DNA of 64,000 bases from Marinihelvus sp036351115 (GCA_036351115.1 JAZBOL010000051.1:1-64000), one strand, 5' to 3'; shown: positions 8,511 through 17,373, counted from the stretch's first letter. Numbers and translations: made by a program. Notes: generated by a model not told the origin, from the letters alone.

Positions 8511-9551
8511 TCAAAGACCCGCGTGGTACCAATGCCAGGGCTCGAAGGCGATGCCGTGGTGGTTGCCTGCCGGGTAGGACTGGCGAAAGCCGTGCGCCCC
8601 GGCGTGCTGCGTGAGCCAGCGGTAGGCGGCCGTTTCCTCGAACGCCGGTTCCAGCGCGGCGGCGCCGGGCGTGGTCAGATCCAGGGCTCGGCCCGTGTGG
8701 TGTTCGCTGAAACCCGGGGCGGCGGACACCGCCAGGATGTCGCCCACCCCCTGGCCGGCGTCGAGCTTCCGGCGAATGAGTCCGGCCTGGTAATCGACGC
8801 TTCGAAAGGCAGAGACGAGCTGTAACGTGACGCCGTCCGCCGAGGCGGCGGCTTGCATACGGTCCCAGGCATTCCGGGTTTCGGCCGTCATCTGCTGCGG
8901 GCGGTCGAAACAATCCGTGCCCGCCGGCACCAGCCTCGACGCTTCCGGTTGCAGGGGCAGGGCTCGACGTCGCCCGTAGTCCGCCGGAAGGCCGAGCTCC
9001 CGGCAGAGCGAGGCGACCCGGCGGCCGAAACGACCCTGGCGGCGCGGAAACCGTCGTCGAAGGGTCATGACCGGCAGGCCGGCGCCGGCTTGAAGCTCCT
9101 CGCGGGTGCCCGGCAAGGGTTCATAGCCGCAGGCCTCGAAAAAGGGCAGGGACGGCACGAAGGCGCTGACCGCCAGGCGCAGGAGCTGGAAGTCCGCGCT
9201 CCGCCGCTCGGCGGCGGTCACCAGGCGCCGGCCCAGTCCTTGCCCTTGCCAGTCGGGTGCGACGAAGGGGCCGTGCAATTCCGCCTGCTCCAGGTCGATC
9301 AGCGCCAGGCCGACCCACTCCCGGCGATGGCGCACGCCCAGGACGCAGCGATTCTGCAGGGCGCTGCGGAGTGCTCCATCCGCGGCGAGTTCGACGCTCC
9401 GGTTCAGTTGGGCCCGGCTGAATGAGCCGCCGGCCCAGCTGCTCATGGCATGGCGCCAGAGACCCGCCAGGGCGTCGGCATCGTCGCGTTCGACCAGGAT
9501 CGGTCGCGAGGCGCGAGGCTTTGGCTTCGGGTTGGGAGGCGGAATGGCCAT
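8511..9551 (-). CDS. Fusion of GNAT acetyltransferase and VanY-type D-Ala-D-Ala carboxypeptidase
   Basis: 346 residues with two domains. Residues about 18-165 are a GNAT N-acetyltransferase; the acetyl-CoA loop is QGQGLGRRL at 102-110 and FFEACGYE at 138-145 is the typical end of the fold. Residues about 190-346 are a VanY/DacB-like metallopeptidase: SAFRS at 248-252, SEHHTGRALD at 282-291 with zinc ligands His284 and Asp291, and EPWHW at 337-341 with catalytic Glu337 and ligand His340. VanY enzymes trim the terminal D-Ala of peptidoglycan stems. There is no signal peptide or membrane anchor from the ATG at 9551, so it would act in the cytoplasm, perhaps on precursors or recycled peptides. 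What the GNAT domain acetylates is unknown. Confidence 0.85.
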   Translation of the reverse strand: MAIPPPNPKPKPRASRPILVERDDADALAGLWRHAMSSWAGGSFSRAQLNRSVELAADGALRSALQNRCVLGVRHRREWVGLALIDLEQAELHGPFVAPDWQGQGLGRRLVTAAERRSADFQLLRLAVSAFVPSLPFFEACGYEPLPGTREELQAGAGLPVMTLRRRFPRRQGRFGRRVASLCRELGLPADYGRRRALPLQPEASRLVPAGTDCFDRPQQMTAETRNAWDRMQAAASADGVTLQLVSAFRSVDYQAGLIRRKLDAGQGVGDILAVSAAPGFSEHHTGRALDLTTPGAAALEPAFEETAAYRWLTQHAGAHGFRQSYPAGNHHGIAFEPWHWYHAGL

Positions 9552-9610
9552 ATCGCCCCGGAGGTTAGCACAGCCGGACGCCGGGTCCCGGCGGGCACGG
9601 CGCTCGCGTC

Positions 9611-10867
9611 TCAGGCGACGAAAATCGCCTTGAAGATGTAGAAGAAGATGACCGCCAGGATGCCGCCCGCCGGCAGGGTGACGATCCACGAGGCGAAGAT
9701 GCTGCCGACCACCCGGAGGTTGATCGCCTCCATGCCGCGGGCGAAGCCCACGCCCAGCACGGCGCCCACGAGCGTGTGCGTGGTGGAGATCGGAATGCCC
9801 GTGCCGGACGCCAGCACCACGGTCGTCGCGGCGGCCAGTTCTGCCGCGAAACCGCGCGACGGCGTCAGTTCGGTGATTTTCCGTCCAACGGTGCGGATCA
9901 CCTTGAAGCCGTAGGTCGCGAGGCCGAACACGATGCCGCCGGCGCCGAGCAGCAGCACCCAGGTGGGCAAGGCCGACTGGGCCGTCACCTTGCCTTCGGC
10001 GACGACGCTGACCACCGCGGCCACCGGGCCGATGGCGTTGGCGACGTCGTTGGAGCCGTGGGCGAAGGCCATGCCGCAGGCCGTGAAAATCATCAGGACG
10101 CCGAAAATGCGCTCCACGTTGGTGAAGCGGAAGTTCTCGTCATCGGACTGGACGAGCTTGAGGCGGCCGATCAGGACGATGCCGATCACCATGGCGACCA
10201 CGCCGACGCCCACGGCAATCCCGTAGGCCTGCCCCATGGACAAGTCGAGGTCGAGGTGTTTGAGCCCCTTGAGGATGGTCACCAGGGCCATGATGAAGCC
10301 CACCAGGAAAATGTAGAACGGCACGTAACGGCGCGCATTCGCCAGGGGGTCGTCGGTGCGCAGGATCAGCTTTTGTACGGACTGGAACAGGAAATAGGCG
10401 ATGAAGCCGGACAGCAAGGGAGACACCACCCAGGAGGCCGCAATTTTGCCCACCTTGGGCCATTCCACGGACGCGGCGCCCAGGCCGACCACGGCGAAGC
10501 CCACGATGGCGCCCACAATCGAGTGGGTCGTGGAAACGGGCCATCCCTTGCGGGACGCGATGGCCAGCCAGGTGCCGGCGGCCAGCAGGGCTGACAGCAT
10601 GCCGAAGACCAGCAGTTCGGGCTGGGCCTCTACGGCCCCCTGGTCGACGATGCCCCGGCGGATCGTGGCGGTGACGGCGCCCCCGGCAAGGTAAGCACCG
10701 GCGAACTCGAACACGGCGGCCACGACGATGGCCTGCTTGATGGTGAGCGCCCGCGCCCCCACCGACGTCGCCATGGCATTGGCCACGTCGTTGGCGCCGA
10801 TGCCCCAGGCCATGTAAAGGCCGAACAGCCCCGCCAGCACCAGGTAGATGGTTCCGTATTCGAACAT
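9611..10867 (-). CDS. PiT-family inorganic phosphate permease
   Basis: 418 residues, a standard-length PiT carrier that imports phosphate (or a metal-phosphate complex) by cation symport across the inner membrane. Both signature copies are clear: GANDVANAMATSVGARAL near residue 24 and GSNDVANAIGPVAA in the second half, with PVSTTHSIVGAIVG and PISTTHTLVGAVLG as the matching re-entrant segments. The ATG at 10867 has AGGA 7 bases upstream. It lies 31 bases after the DUF47 gene at 10899-11576 on the same strand, a pairing known for PiT systems. I saw no Pho box on this strand, so it may be the constitutive low-affinity route next to the inducible Pst system. Confidence 0.92.
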   Translation of the reverse strand: MFEYGTIYLVLAGLFGLYMAWGIGANDVANAMATSVGARALTIKQAIVVAAVFEFAGAYLAGGAVTATIRRGIVDQGAVEAQPELLVFGMLSALLAAGTWLAIASRKGWPVSTTHSIVGAIVGFAVVGLGAASVEWPKVGKIAASWVVSPLLSGFIAYFLFQSVQKLILRTDDPLANARRYVPFYIFLVGFIMALVTILKGLKHLDLDLSMGQAYGIAVGVGVVAMVIGIVLIGRLKLVQSDDENFRFTNVERIFGVLMIFTACGMAFAHGSNDVANAIGPVAAVVSVVAEGKVTAQSALPTWVLLLGAGGIVFGLATYGFKVIRTVGRKITELTPSRGFAAELAAATTVVLASGTGIPISTTHTLVGAVLGVGFARGMEAINLRVVGSIFASWIVTLPAGGILAVIFFYIFKAIFVA

Positions 10868-10898
10868 GGGGGGTCCTTAGCGGGTCCTTGTTGTGTGT

Positions 10899-11576
10899 TT
10901 ATCGCGCCAGGGTCAGCTGCAGCCGGCTGCCCACTCGCTGGGCGCAGTCGGCGACGTTTGACGTTAAATCGATGGCCCGGTACAGGAACATGACCTGAAC
11001 CGGCGGAATGTCGTCCTCGAGCGCCATCAACGTGCCGGCCAGGGCGGCAGCCTGTTCGTCGGTCCAGTGCTCGAGGGCGTCAAGTTCGTTGAGCATGCCG
11101 CTGATGCGGGTGCGCTCCGAGTTGTCGAAGCCGGTCTCGATGAGTTCGTCGAGCTCGCTGATGGCGGTGTGCGCCTGTTCACAGGCCTGCACGCAGGTTC
11201 TGGCGAGCTCCAGGAATCCGGGTCCCATGGCTTCGGGGATGACCATGGAGCGCGCATCCATCATGCCGGTGAGGTCGCGGGTGACGCCGGCCACCTCGTC
11301 CTGCATGGCGAGGATTTCCAGCATGTCGCGCCGGTCGATGGGCATGAAGAGGCTGGTGGGCAGATGCAGGCGGAGTTCTTTCTTCAGGTCGTCGGCCTTG
11401 TGTTCCAGGCGGACAATTTCCATGGCGATGGCGTGCCGGCGCTCCGCATCGCCGTCGAGGACCGCTTCCATGAACGGCGTCAGCTGGCCGACGCATTCGA
11501 CCACGCGTGTCATGTGTTTCTGGAGGGGACCGATCGGCGAAGAAGCGAAGATCCCGGACAGGTAACCACCGACCAT
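10899..11576 (-). CDS. DUF47 / PhoU-like accessory protein of the PiT permease
   Basis: 225-residue all-helical protein of the DUF47 family (PhoU-like four-helix bundle), encoded just upstream of a PiT permease as is usual. It carries conserved acidic and basic motifs such as RLEHKADDLKKELR and MPIDRRDMLEILAMQDEVA, which in this family bind metal clusters. It has no membrane segment. AGGA lies 8 bases before the ATG. It is thought to modulate the neighbouring permease, by analogy with PhoU and the Pst transporter; that role is inferred from family and position. It is transcribed away from pstC, with 109 bases between the two starts. Confidence 0.9.
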   Translation of the reverse strand: MVGGYLSGIFASSPIGPLQKHMTRVVECVGQLTPFMEAVLDGDAERRHAIAMEIVRLEHKADDLKKELRLHLPTSLFMPIDRRDMLEILAMQDEVAGVTRDLTGMMDARSMVIPEAMGPGFLELARTCVQACEQAHTAISELDELIETGFDNSERTRISGMLNELDALEHWTDEQAAALAGTLMALEDDIPPVQVMFLYRAIDLTSNVADCAQRVGSRLQLTLAR

Positions 11577-11634
11577 GCTGTTGTCCTGCTGTAGGGGTCG
11601 AACTCGCGCAACAGCGTACCAGTTTTGCCCCCAA

Positions 11635-11679
11635 CTGTGACAGCGGTGTTACAAACCTGTCACATTTCGGGCCTACCCT
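11635..11679 (+). promoter_or_regulatory. Pho box and -10 of the pstCAB-phoU operon
   Basis: Three PhoB half-sites at exact 11-bp spacing: CTGTGAC (11635-11641), GTGTTAC (11646-11652) and CTGTCAC (11657-11663). Ten bases further is a -10-like TACCCT (11674-11679), the geometry of E. coli Pho promoters where the Pho box replaces the -35. Only 6 bases separate the -10 from the pstC ATG, so transcription should start at or next to the ATG. A fourth CTGTCAC (11678-11684) overlaps this region but is out of phase. Confidence 0.8.
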
Positions 11680-11685
11680 GTCACG

Positions 11686-13950
11686 ATGAATGCGCATCCC
11701 CTCAGCGGGGTCTCCCTGAAGCCGGGGGACTCCGACCGGCTTCGTGCCCGGCGCCAGCGCCGGGACCGCATCGCGCACCGGGTCATCATGCTCGGTGGGC
11801 TCAGCGTGGTCGCGGCCATGCTCCTGATACTGGGATACCTGCTCTGGGTCGTGCTGCCGCTGGCCGGTGCGCCGGAGGCGCAGGCCGAGCGCCTGGGCGT
11901 CAAACCCGCGTGGAGCGAAGAAGCGGGCGAGACGCGCCTGTTCGCCGTGGATGAACGCGGCGACCTGGGCCTGCGCCTGGCGCGCGATGGATCGTTCCGG
12001 TTTTTCCGGCTGCCGGGAGGAGAAGTGGTCGCCGAGGAGCGCCTGCCCCTGGGGCCGGAGGAAACGGTGCGTCGCGCCAGGGCGGCGGACGCCGACCCCG
12101 GCCGCGTGGCCGTGGCGACGTCGGCCGGGCGGGTATTTCTCGTTTCCTACGATTTCGATCGTCAGCCCGCCGCGCCGGGCGCTCTGCCGCCGGTTGCCGT
12201 GGCGTTCACGGTCGCGTACGGCGGGGAAGGCCGTTTCTTCAGCCGCCGGGCCATCGACGACCTGGACTACGACGATGCGCAGGACCGCTTGCTGATCGCA
12301 GTGCTCGCCGGTGGGGAACTGGTGGTCGAGCAGGCGGAAAAGCGCACGGATTTCCTGACCGGGGAGGTCCGGCTCGAGTCCGGGCTCGCCCGGCGGAATC
12401 TGGGGTTCACACCCCGGGGCGTGGTGCTCGATGGCAATCATCGCTGGGTGACCGTGGGCGACGCCACGGGGCGCCTGCACCGCTTTGTCCTGCCGGGCCT
12501 GGAGCCCCTGGACGGACTCGATCTCGAACGCGGTGAGCTCACCGCGCTGCAAGGGCTCGCCGGTGGGGTTTCACTCCTGGTCGGTTGGGCGGACGGGTCC
12601 ATCAGCCAGGTGTTCCCTGTCCGTGATGACGATCCCGCGGGCGGGACGTACACGCTGCAACACATTCGGGATTTCGATGCGCTGGACGCGCCGGTGACCC
12701 ATCTCCTGCCCGAGAGCCGGCGCCGGGGTTTCGCTGCCGTGTCGGAGCGTGGCGCCCTGGGGCTCTATCACAGCACCGCCGGCAGGCAGGTGCTCGAGAC
12801 CACCCTGCCGGGGAGCGCCACCGCGGCCCTGGCGTTTCCTCCCCGGGCGGACCAGCTGCTCCAGCTGGACGTGACCGGCGAGCTGACCCGGATTCGTATA
12901 GACAATCCGCACCCCGAGGTGAGCTTTTCCACCCTGTGGCGCGCCGTCTGGTACGAAAACTACCCGGCGCCCGGCTACACCTGGCAGTCCACCGCGGCCA
13001 ACGACGATTTCGAGCCGAAATTCAGCCTGACGCCGCTGGCGCTCGGGACCTTCAAGGCATCCCTGTACGCGATGCTGTTCGCGGTCCCGGTGGCGCTGCT
13101 GGGCGCCACCTATACCGCCGTGTTCATGGCGCCGGCGCTGCGCCGCAAGGTCAAGCCGGCGATCGAACTGATGGCGGCGCTACCCACGGTGATTCTCGGG
13201 TTCCTGGCCGGGCTGTGGCTGGCGCCCTTCATCGAGGAGAATCTCGCGGGGCTGTTTTCCCTGATGCTGCTGGTGCCGGCAGGCCTGCTCGCATTCGCCT
13301 ACCTGTGGCACGCCAGCGGACTCAAGCAGCGCTTTTCGGGGCTGCGCGGCTGGGAACCCCTGCTGCTGATTCCCGTCATGATCGGCCTCGCCGTCCTTGC
13401 CCTGTGGCTGGCGGGGCCGCTGCAGCAGGCCCTCGTGGGGGGCGACCTTCGCGAGTGGCTCAGCCAGGAAGCGGGCATCAGCTATGACCAGCGCAACGCC
13501 ATCATCGTCGGCATCGCCATGGGCTTTTCCATCATTCCCATCATCTTTTCGATCGCGGAGGATGCGCTGTACGCCGTGCCCACGACACTCAGCGACGGCT
13601 CCCTGGCGCTCGGCGCCACGCGCTGGCAGTCGCTGATTCGCATCGTGCTCCCCACGGCGAGTCCCGGAATTTTTTCCGGCCTGATGATCGGTCTCGGCCG
13701 GGCCGTGGGGGAGACCATGATCGTGCTTATGGCCACGGGCAACACGCCGATCATGGGCTGGAGCGCCTTCGAGGGCATGCGGACCCTGGCCGCCAACATC
13801 GCCATCGAGATGCCCGAGTCGTCCGTGGCCAGCACGCATTTCCGCGTGCTCTTCCTGTCCGCGCTGGTGCTGTTCGTCTTTACCTTCGTGGTCAACACGG
13901 TCGCGGAAGTGATCCGCCAGCGACTGCGTGAACGCTATGCGTCGCTCTGA
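11686..13950 (+). CDS. pstC: Phosphate ABC transporter permease PstC, long form
   Basis: 754 residues. One membrane helix (about 33-56) is followed by a periplasmic domain of nearly 370 residues with repeated beta-strand units (VAVATSAGRVFLVSYD, RWVTVGDATGRLHRF), which looks like a beta-propeller, and then the permease domain with about six helices. The permease motif is ALYAVPTTLSDGSLALGATRWQ, the ATPase-contact loop. It is more than twice the length of E. coli PstC (about 320). It is the first gene of pstC-pstA-pstB-phoU, behind a Pho box. There is no Shine-Dalgarno and the ATG nearly coincides with the predicted transcription start, so the message is probably leaderless. The substrate-binding protein PstS is encoded about 23 kb away at 36201. 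Confidence 0.93.
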   Translation: MNAHPLSGVSLKPGDSDRLRARRQRRDRIAHRVIMLGGLSVVAAMLLILGYLLWVVLPLAGAPEAQAERLGVKPAWSEEAGETRLFAVDERGDLGLRLARDGSFRFFRLPGGEVVAEERLPLGPEETVRRARAADADPGRVAVATSAGRVFLVSYDFDRQPAAPGALPPVAVAFTVAYGGEGRFFSRRAIDDLDYDDAQDRLLIAVLAGGELVVEQAEKRTDFLTGEVRLESGLARRNLGFTPRGVVLDGNHRWVTVGDATGRLHRFVLPGLEPLDGLDLERGELTALQGLAGGVSLLVGWADGSISQVFPVRDDDPAGGTYTLQHIRDFDALDAPVTHLLPESRRRGFAAVSERGALGLYHSTAGRQVLETTLPGSATAALAFPPRADQLLQLDVTGELTRIRIDNPHPEVSFSTLWRAVWYENYPAPGYTWQSTAANDDFEPKFSLTPLALGTFKASLYAMLFAVPVALLGATYTAVFMAPALRRKVKPAIELMAALPTVILGFLAGLWLAPFIEENLAGLFSLMLLVPAGLLAFAYLWHASGLKQRFSGLRGWEPLLLIPVMIGLAVLALWLAGPLQQALVGGDLREWLSQEAGISYDQRNAIIVGIAMGFSIIPIIFSIAEDALYAVPTTLSDGSLALGATRWQSLIRIVLPTASPGIFSGLMIGLGRAVGETMIVLMATGNTPIMGWSAFEGMRTLAANIAIEMPESSVASTHFRVLFLSALVLFVFTFVVNTVAEVIRQRLRERYASL

Positions 13951-15622
13951 TCCGCGGCAATGGTTCGCCAGCGGCGCGCCCTGGATCTGGCTCCAGGCAG
14001 CGGCCGTGAGCCTGTCCCTGGTGATGGTGCTGGGCCTGCTGCTGCTGGTGGCGACCCGTGGCCTGGCGCACTTCTGGCCTTCGCCGGTCGAGGAATGGCT
14101 CGTCGATGCGCCCGGTGAGGCGCCGCGCGTGCTCATGGGCCAGGTGCACCGAAGCGAATGGGTCAGCGCCGAACGCTTGCGGGAAGCCGGCATCGAGCTG
14201 CCGGACGACGTCGGCGGCGAGGTTCGGCGGCACCTGTTGAAAATCGGCAACCGGGACGTCGCCGGCCAGGATTTCACCTGGATCCTGGATCGCAACATCC
14301 GGGACCGGTCCCGTCCGCTTAATGCCCTCGTGGTGGAGCGAACCCAGTGGGGACGCTTTATCGGTCGTCTCGTGGGCATTCGGGAGGCGGGCCGCCTGGT
14401 GTCCCTGGGCAACGAGCCCTGGCCGGAGCTGCAAGAGCGGCTCGACCGCGTAACCGACCTGCGGCAGCGGATCGACGAAATCGAACGCCGGGAAATGACC
14501 AGTGTGAATTATCGCCTCGAGCGTCTTCGGCTCGAGGAGATCGGGCTGAATCGCTCACGAGCGCCGGGCGAGGTGGCTGGCGGGCCGGCGTTCGACCGCC
14601 TGGCGGAAGAACGGGCGGTCCTGCAACGACGTTTCGATGCGCTCGCCGGGGAACTGGCGGTGCTGTTCCAGGAAATTCGCCGGGACAGCCTGTTGCTGGC
14701 CACCGCGGCGGGTGACGAAGTGGAGGTGTCCCTGGCGGTGGTGCTGGATGCCTGGCGGCCGAACGCCATGGATCGCAGGCAGCGCTTCAGTCACTATGGC
14801 GAGCAGCTCTGGGCCTTCGTGAGCGAGCCGCCCCGGGAGGCGAACACGGCCGGGGGCATCTATCCCGCCCTGTTCGGCACGGTGCTGATGGTGATCCTGA
14901 TGAGCGTCTTCGTGACGCCCCTGGGTGTCATCGCGGCCGTTTACCTGCGGGAGTACGCCACCCAGGGCTGGTTTACCCGGTTCGTGCGCATTTCCGTGAA
15001 CAACCTGGCCGGGGTGCCATCCATCGTCTACGGCGTTTTCGGCCTGGGTTTCTTTATCTACGTGGTGGGCGGCGGCATCGACCAGCTGTTTTTCTCCGAG
15101 GCGCTGCCGGCGCCGACCTTCGGCACCGGCGGGCTGTTCTGGGCCTCGCTGACCCTGGCCTTGCTGACGCTGCCGGTGGTCATCGTCAGCACCGAAGAAG
15201 GACTGACCCGGATTCCCCGGTCAGTCCGGGAGGGCAGCATGGCCCTGGGCGCCACGCGCTGGGAAACCCTGTGGCGGACCATTCTGCCCATGGCCAGCCC
15301 GGGCATCATGACCGGCGTGATCCTGGCCGTGGCCCGGGCGGCCGGCGAGGTGGCGCCACTCATGCTCGTCGGCGTGGTCAAGCTGGCGCCCAGCCTGCCG
15401 CTGGATGGGGACTTTCCCTACCTGCACCTGGACCGCAAATTCATGCACCTCGGCTTTCACATCTATGATGTAGGCTTCCAGAGTCCCAACGTGGAGGCGG
15501 CCCGGCCACTCGTGTACGCGACGGCCCTGCTGCTGGTCCTGATCACCCTGGTGCTGAACCTGGCGGCGATCGCCATTCGAAACCGGTTGCGGGAACGCTA
15601 CCGGGACCTGGAAGCCCAGTGA
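13937..15622 (+). CDS. pstA: Phosphate ABC transporter permease PstA, long form
   Basis: 561 residues. One N-terminal membrane helix, a periplasmic region of about 250 residues containing a coiled coil (LQERLDRVTDLRQRIDEIERREM), and then a standard PstA permease domain with the contact loop PRSVREGSMALGATRWETLW. E. coli PstA is about 296 residues, so the insertion mirrors the one in PstC and the two may interact in the periplasm. The start is an ATG within the end of pstC; a GTG three codons earlier (13928) is also possible, and neither has a Shine-Dalgarno, so translation is probably coupled to pstC. Confidence 0.92.
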   Translation: MRRSDPRQWFASGAPWIWLQAAAVSLSLVMVLGLLLLVATRGLAHFWPSPVEEWLVDAPGEAPRVLMGQVHRSEWVSAERLREAGIELPDDVGGEVRRHLLKIGNRDVAGQDFTWILDRNIRDRSRPLNALVVERTQWGRFIGRLVGIREAGRLVSLGNEPWPELQERLDRVTDLRQRIDEIERREMTSVNYRLERLRLEEIGLNRSRAPGEVAGGPAFDRLAEERAVLQRRFDALAGELAVLFQEIRRDSLLLATAAGDEVEVSLAVVLDAWRPNAMDRRQRFSHYGEQLWAFVSEPPREANTAGGIYPALFGTVLMVILMSVFVTPLGVIAAVYLREYATQGWFTRFVRISVNNLAGVPSIVYGVFGLGFFIYVVGGGIDQLFFSEALPAPTFGTGGLFWASLTLALLTLPVVIVSTEEGLTRIPRSVREGSMALGATRWETLWRTILPMASPGIMTGVILAVARAAGEVAPLMLVGVVKLAPSLPLDGDFPYLHLDRKFMHLGFHIYDVGFQSPNVEAARPLVYATALLLVLITLVLNLAAIAIRNRLRERYRDLEAQ

Positions 15623-15649
15623 CCTGGAAGCACGCCGGATGAGGAACCC

Positions 15650-16525
15650 ATGAGCGAAGTTCGCGCGACAGAAGCGGTCGACGAGTCCACCTCGCCGGAG
15701 GAGCTCGCGGCCGAGGTGGAGGAAGCCCGGGAGGCGGTGACCGACGTCCTGTCGGAAGACATGCCGCGGGCGGCCTGCCAGCTTCGCGTCAACGACCTGA
15801 GCCTCTGGTACGGCGACACCCGCGCCCTGCGTGACGTGAACCTGTCCATCATGCGGCACCGGGTCACGAGCTTCATCGGCCCCTCGGGTTGCGGCAAGAC
15901 GACGCTGCTGCGCTGCTTCAATCGCCTGAGCGACCTCGTACCCGGCTGCCGCGTGACCGGTGACGTGGAGCTCGAAGGCGAGAGTATCTATGCACCGGAA
16001 GTGGACGTGTCCCAGCTGCGCCGGGACGTGGGCATGGTCTTCCAGAAACCGAACCCTTTTCCCAAGTCCATCTACGAGAACGTCGCCTACGGCCTGCGTG
16101 TGCAGGGCATTCGCAAGCGGCGCCAGCTGGACGACACGGTGGAATGGGCGCTTCGCGCGGCGGCGCTCTGGGACGAGGTCAAGGACCGGCTCGACGATTC
16201 GGGTCTGAGCCTCTCCGGGGGGCAGCAGCAGCGCCTGGTCATCGCCCGGGCCATCGCCGTGCAGCCCAAGGTCATTCTGCTGGACGAACCCTGTTCGGCG
16301 CTGGATCCGATTTCGACCCTCAAGGTGGAGGAGCTGATCCAGCAGCTGCGGGACCAGTACACGATCATCGTCGTGACCCACAACATGCAGCAGGCGGCCC
16401 GGGTCTCGGACTACACCGCCTTCCTCTACATGGGCGAGGTCATCGAGTACGGCGACACGGACCAGGTGTTCACCAATCCCCGGGCCCGTGCGACGGAAGA
16501 CTACATCACGGGCCGCTACGGGTAA
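15650..16525 (+). CDS. pstB: Phosphate ABC transporter ATPase PstB
   Basis: 291 residues, the ATPase that powers phosphate import through PstC-PstA. Walker A is GPSGCGKTT, followed by the PstB-specific TLLRCFNRLSDLVPG; the Q-loop region is VFQKPNPFPKS, the signature LSGGQQQR and Walker B VILLDEPCSALDP. The first 40 or so residues are an acidic extension (SPEELAAEVEEAREAV) not found in E. coli PstB. The gene follows pstA by 27 bases and precedes phoU by 9 bases in one operon. Confidence 0.96.
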   Translation: MSEVRATEAVDESTSPEELAAEVEEAREAVTDVLSEDMPRAACQLRVNDLSLWYGDTRALRDVNLSIMRHRVTSFIGPSGCGKTTLLRCFNRLSDLVPGCRVTGDVELEGESIYAPEVDVSQLRRDVGMVFQKPNPFPKSIYENVAYGLRVQGIRKRRQLDDTVEWALRAAALWDEVKDRLDDSGLSLSGGQQQRLVIARAIAVQPKVILLDEPCSALDPISTLKVEELIQQLRDQYTIIVVTHNMQQAARVSDYTAFLYMGEVIEYGDTDQVFTNPRARATEDYITGRYG

Positions 16526-16534
16526 GATGTCGCC

Positions 16535-17263
16535 ATGAACCAGCTCAATCTCGGCCAGCACATCTCCCAGAAGTTCAACGAGGAACTCGAGGACGTTCGC
16601 CGCAAGGTGCTGCACATGGGCGGCATCGTCGAGGAGCAGCTCGTCAACGCCCTGCAGGCCATGCTCCAGGGCGACACGGAGCTGGCCGGCAAGGTGGTCG
16701 CGAACGACCAGCGGGTCAACGCCCTCGAGGTCGAGATCGACGAGGAATGCACCCTGATCGTGGCCCGGCGCCAGCCGGCGGCCACGGACCTCCGGCTGGT
16801 CATGGCGGTGATCCGGACCATCAACGACCTCGAGCGCATCGGCGACGAGATCAAGCGCGTCGCCAAGATGGTGCGTGAAGAGCTCGACGGCAGCATGGAG
16901 GAAGAGGTTCGCCTGGAGATCGAGCACATGGGGGACCAGGTCCGCGCCATGCTCAGCCAGGTACTCGACGCCTTCGCCCGGACGGACGTCAATGCCGCCG
17001 TCGCCGTGGCCCGGGCCGACCACAAGGTCGATCTCAAGTACCACGCCATCACGCGCCACCTCATGACCTACATGGCGCAGGACCACGGTTCGATCCCGCA
17101 GGTGCTGAACGTGCTCTGGGCGGCCCGCGCCCTCGAGCGCATCGGGGACCGCTGCCAGAACATCGCCGAATACGTGATCTACCTCGTCATCGGCAAGGAC
17201 GTGCGCCACGTGAGCCTGGACGACGTCATGGCGGAGCTGCAGGCGCAGGGGGCGGCCGACTGA
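16535..17263 (+). CDS. phoU: Phosphate-signalling regulator PhoU
   Basis: 242-residue all-helical protein made of two PhoU three-helix repeats. The paired motifs are MGGIVEEQLVNALQAM with DEECTLIVARRQPAATDLRLVMAV and, in the second half, NVLWAARALERIGDRCQNIAEYVIYL. PhoU links the transport state of PstSCAB to the PhoR sensor kinase, keeping the regulon off when phosphate is plentiful. It is the last gene of the operon and is followed by a strong terminator at 17305. Confidence 0.96.
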   Translation: MNQLNLGQHISQKFNEELEDVRRKVLHMGGIVEEQLVNALQAMLQGDTELAGKVVANDQRVNALEVEIDEECTLIVARRQPAATDLRLVMAVIRTINDLERIGDEIKRVAKMVREELDGSMEEEVRLEIEHMGDQVRAMLSQVLDAFARTDVNAAVAVARADHKVDLKYHAITRHLMTYMAQDHGSIPQVLNVLWAARALERIGDRCQNIAEYVIYLVIGKDVRHVSLDDVMAELQAQGAAD

Positions 17264-17304
17264 CATTTGGCCTTGAGGGCAACCTCTCACCCTCAACAGC
17301 CCAC

Positions 17305-17333
17305 AAAAAAGCCCGCCGGATGGCGGGCTTTTT
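17305..17333. terminator. Bidirectional rho-independent terminator between phoU and the beta-helix gene
   Basis: Seven-base-pair GC stem GCCCGCC / GGCGGGC with loop GGAT, flanked by A6 on the left and T5 on the right, so it can stop transcripts from both directions. It separates the converging pst operon and the minus-strand gene at 17374. Confidence 0.92.
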
Positions 17334-17335
17334 CG

Positions 17336-17362
17336 TTGCTGCCGGGCTGGGCCCGGCAGCAA
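17336..17362. terminator. Second strong hairpin next to the terminator
   Basis: Perfect 12-bp inverted repeat TTGCTGCCGGGC / GCCCGGCAGCAA with a 3-base loop. It sits immediately 3' of the beta-helix gene's stop codon (minus strand). It lacks its own T-tract, but together with the terminator at 17305 it would stabilise the 3' end of that mRNA. Confidence 0.6.
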
Positions 17363-17373
17363 GCACGAAGGAC

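Noticed and set aside
6888..8825. 645-codon plus-strand frame opposite the large PiT gene
   Set aside because: Composition is Gly/His/Asp/Arg-rich with no domains; it mirrors the true minus-strand gene and crosses its start.
11577..11685. Pho control of the DUF47-PiT operon from the pstC gap
   Set aside because: The direct repeats run only toward pstC; on the minus strand there is just a single short palindrome and no -10 at the right distance.
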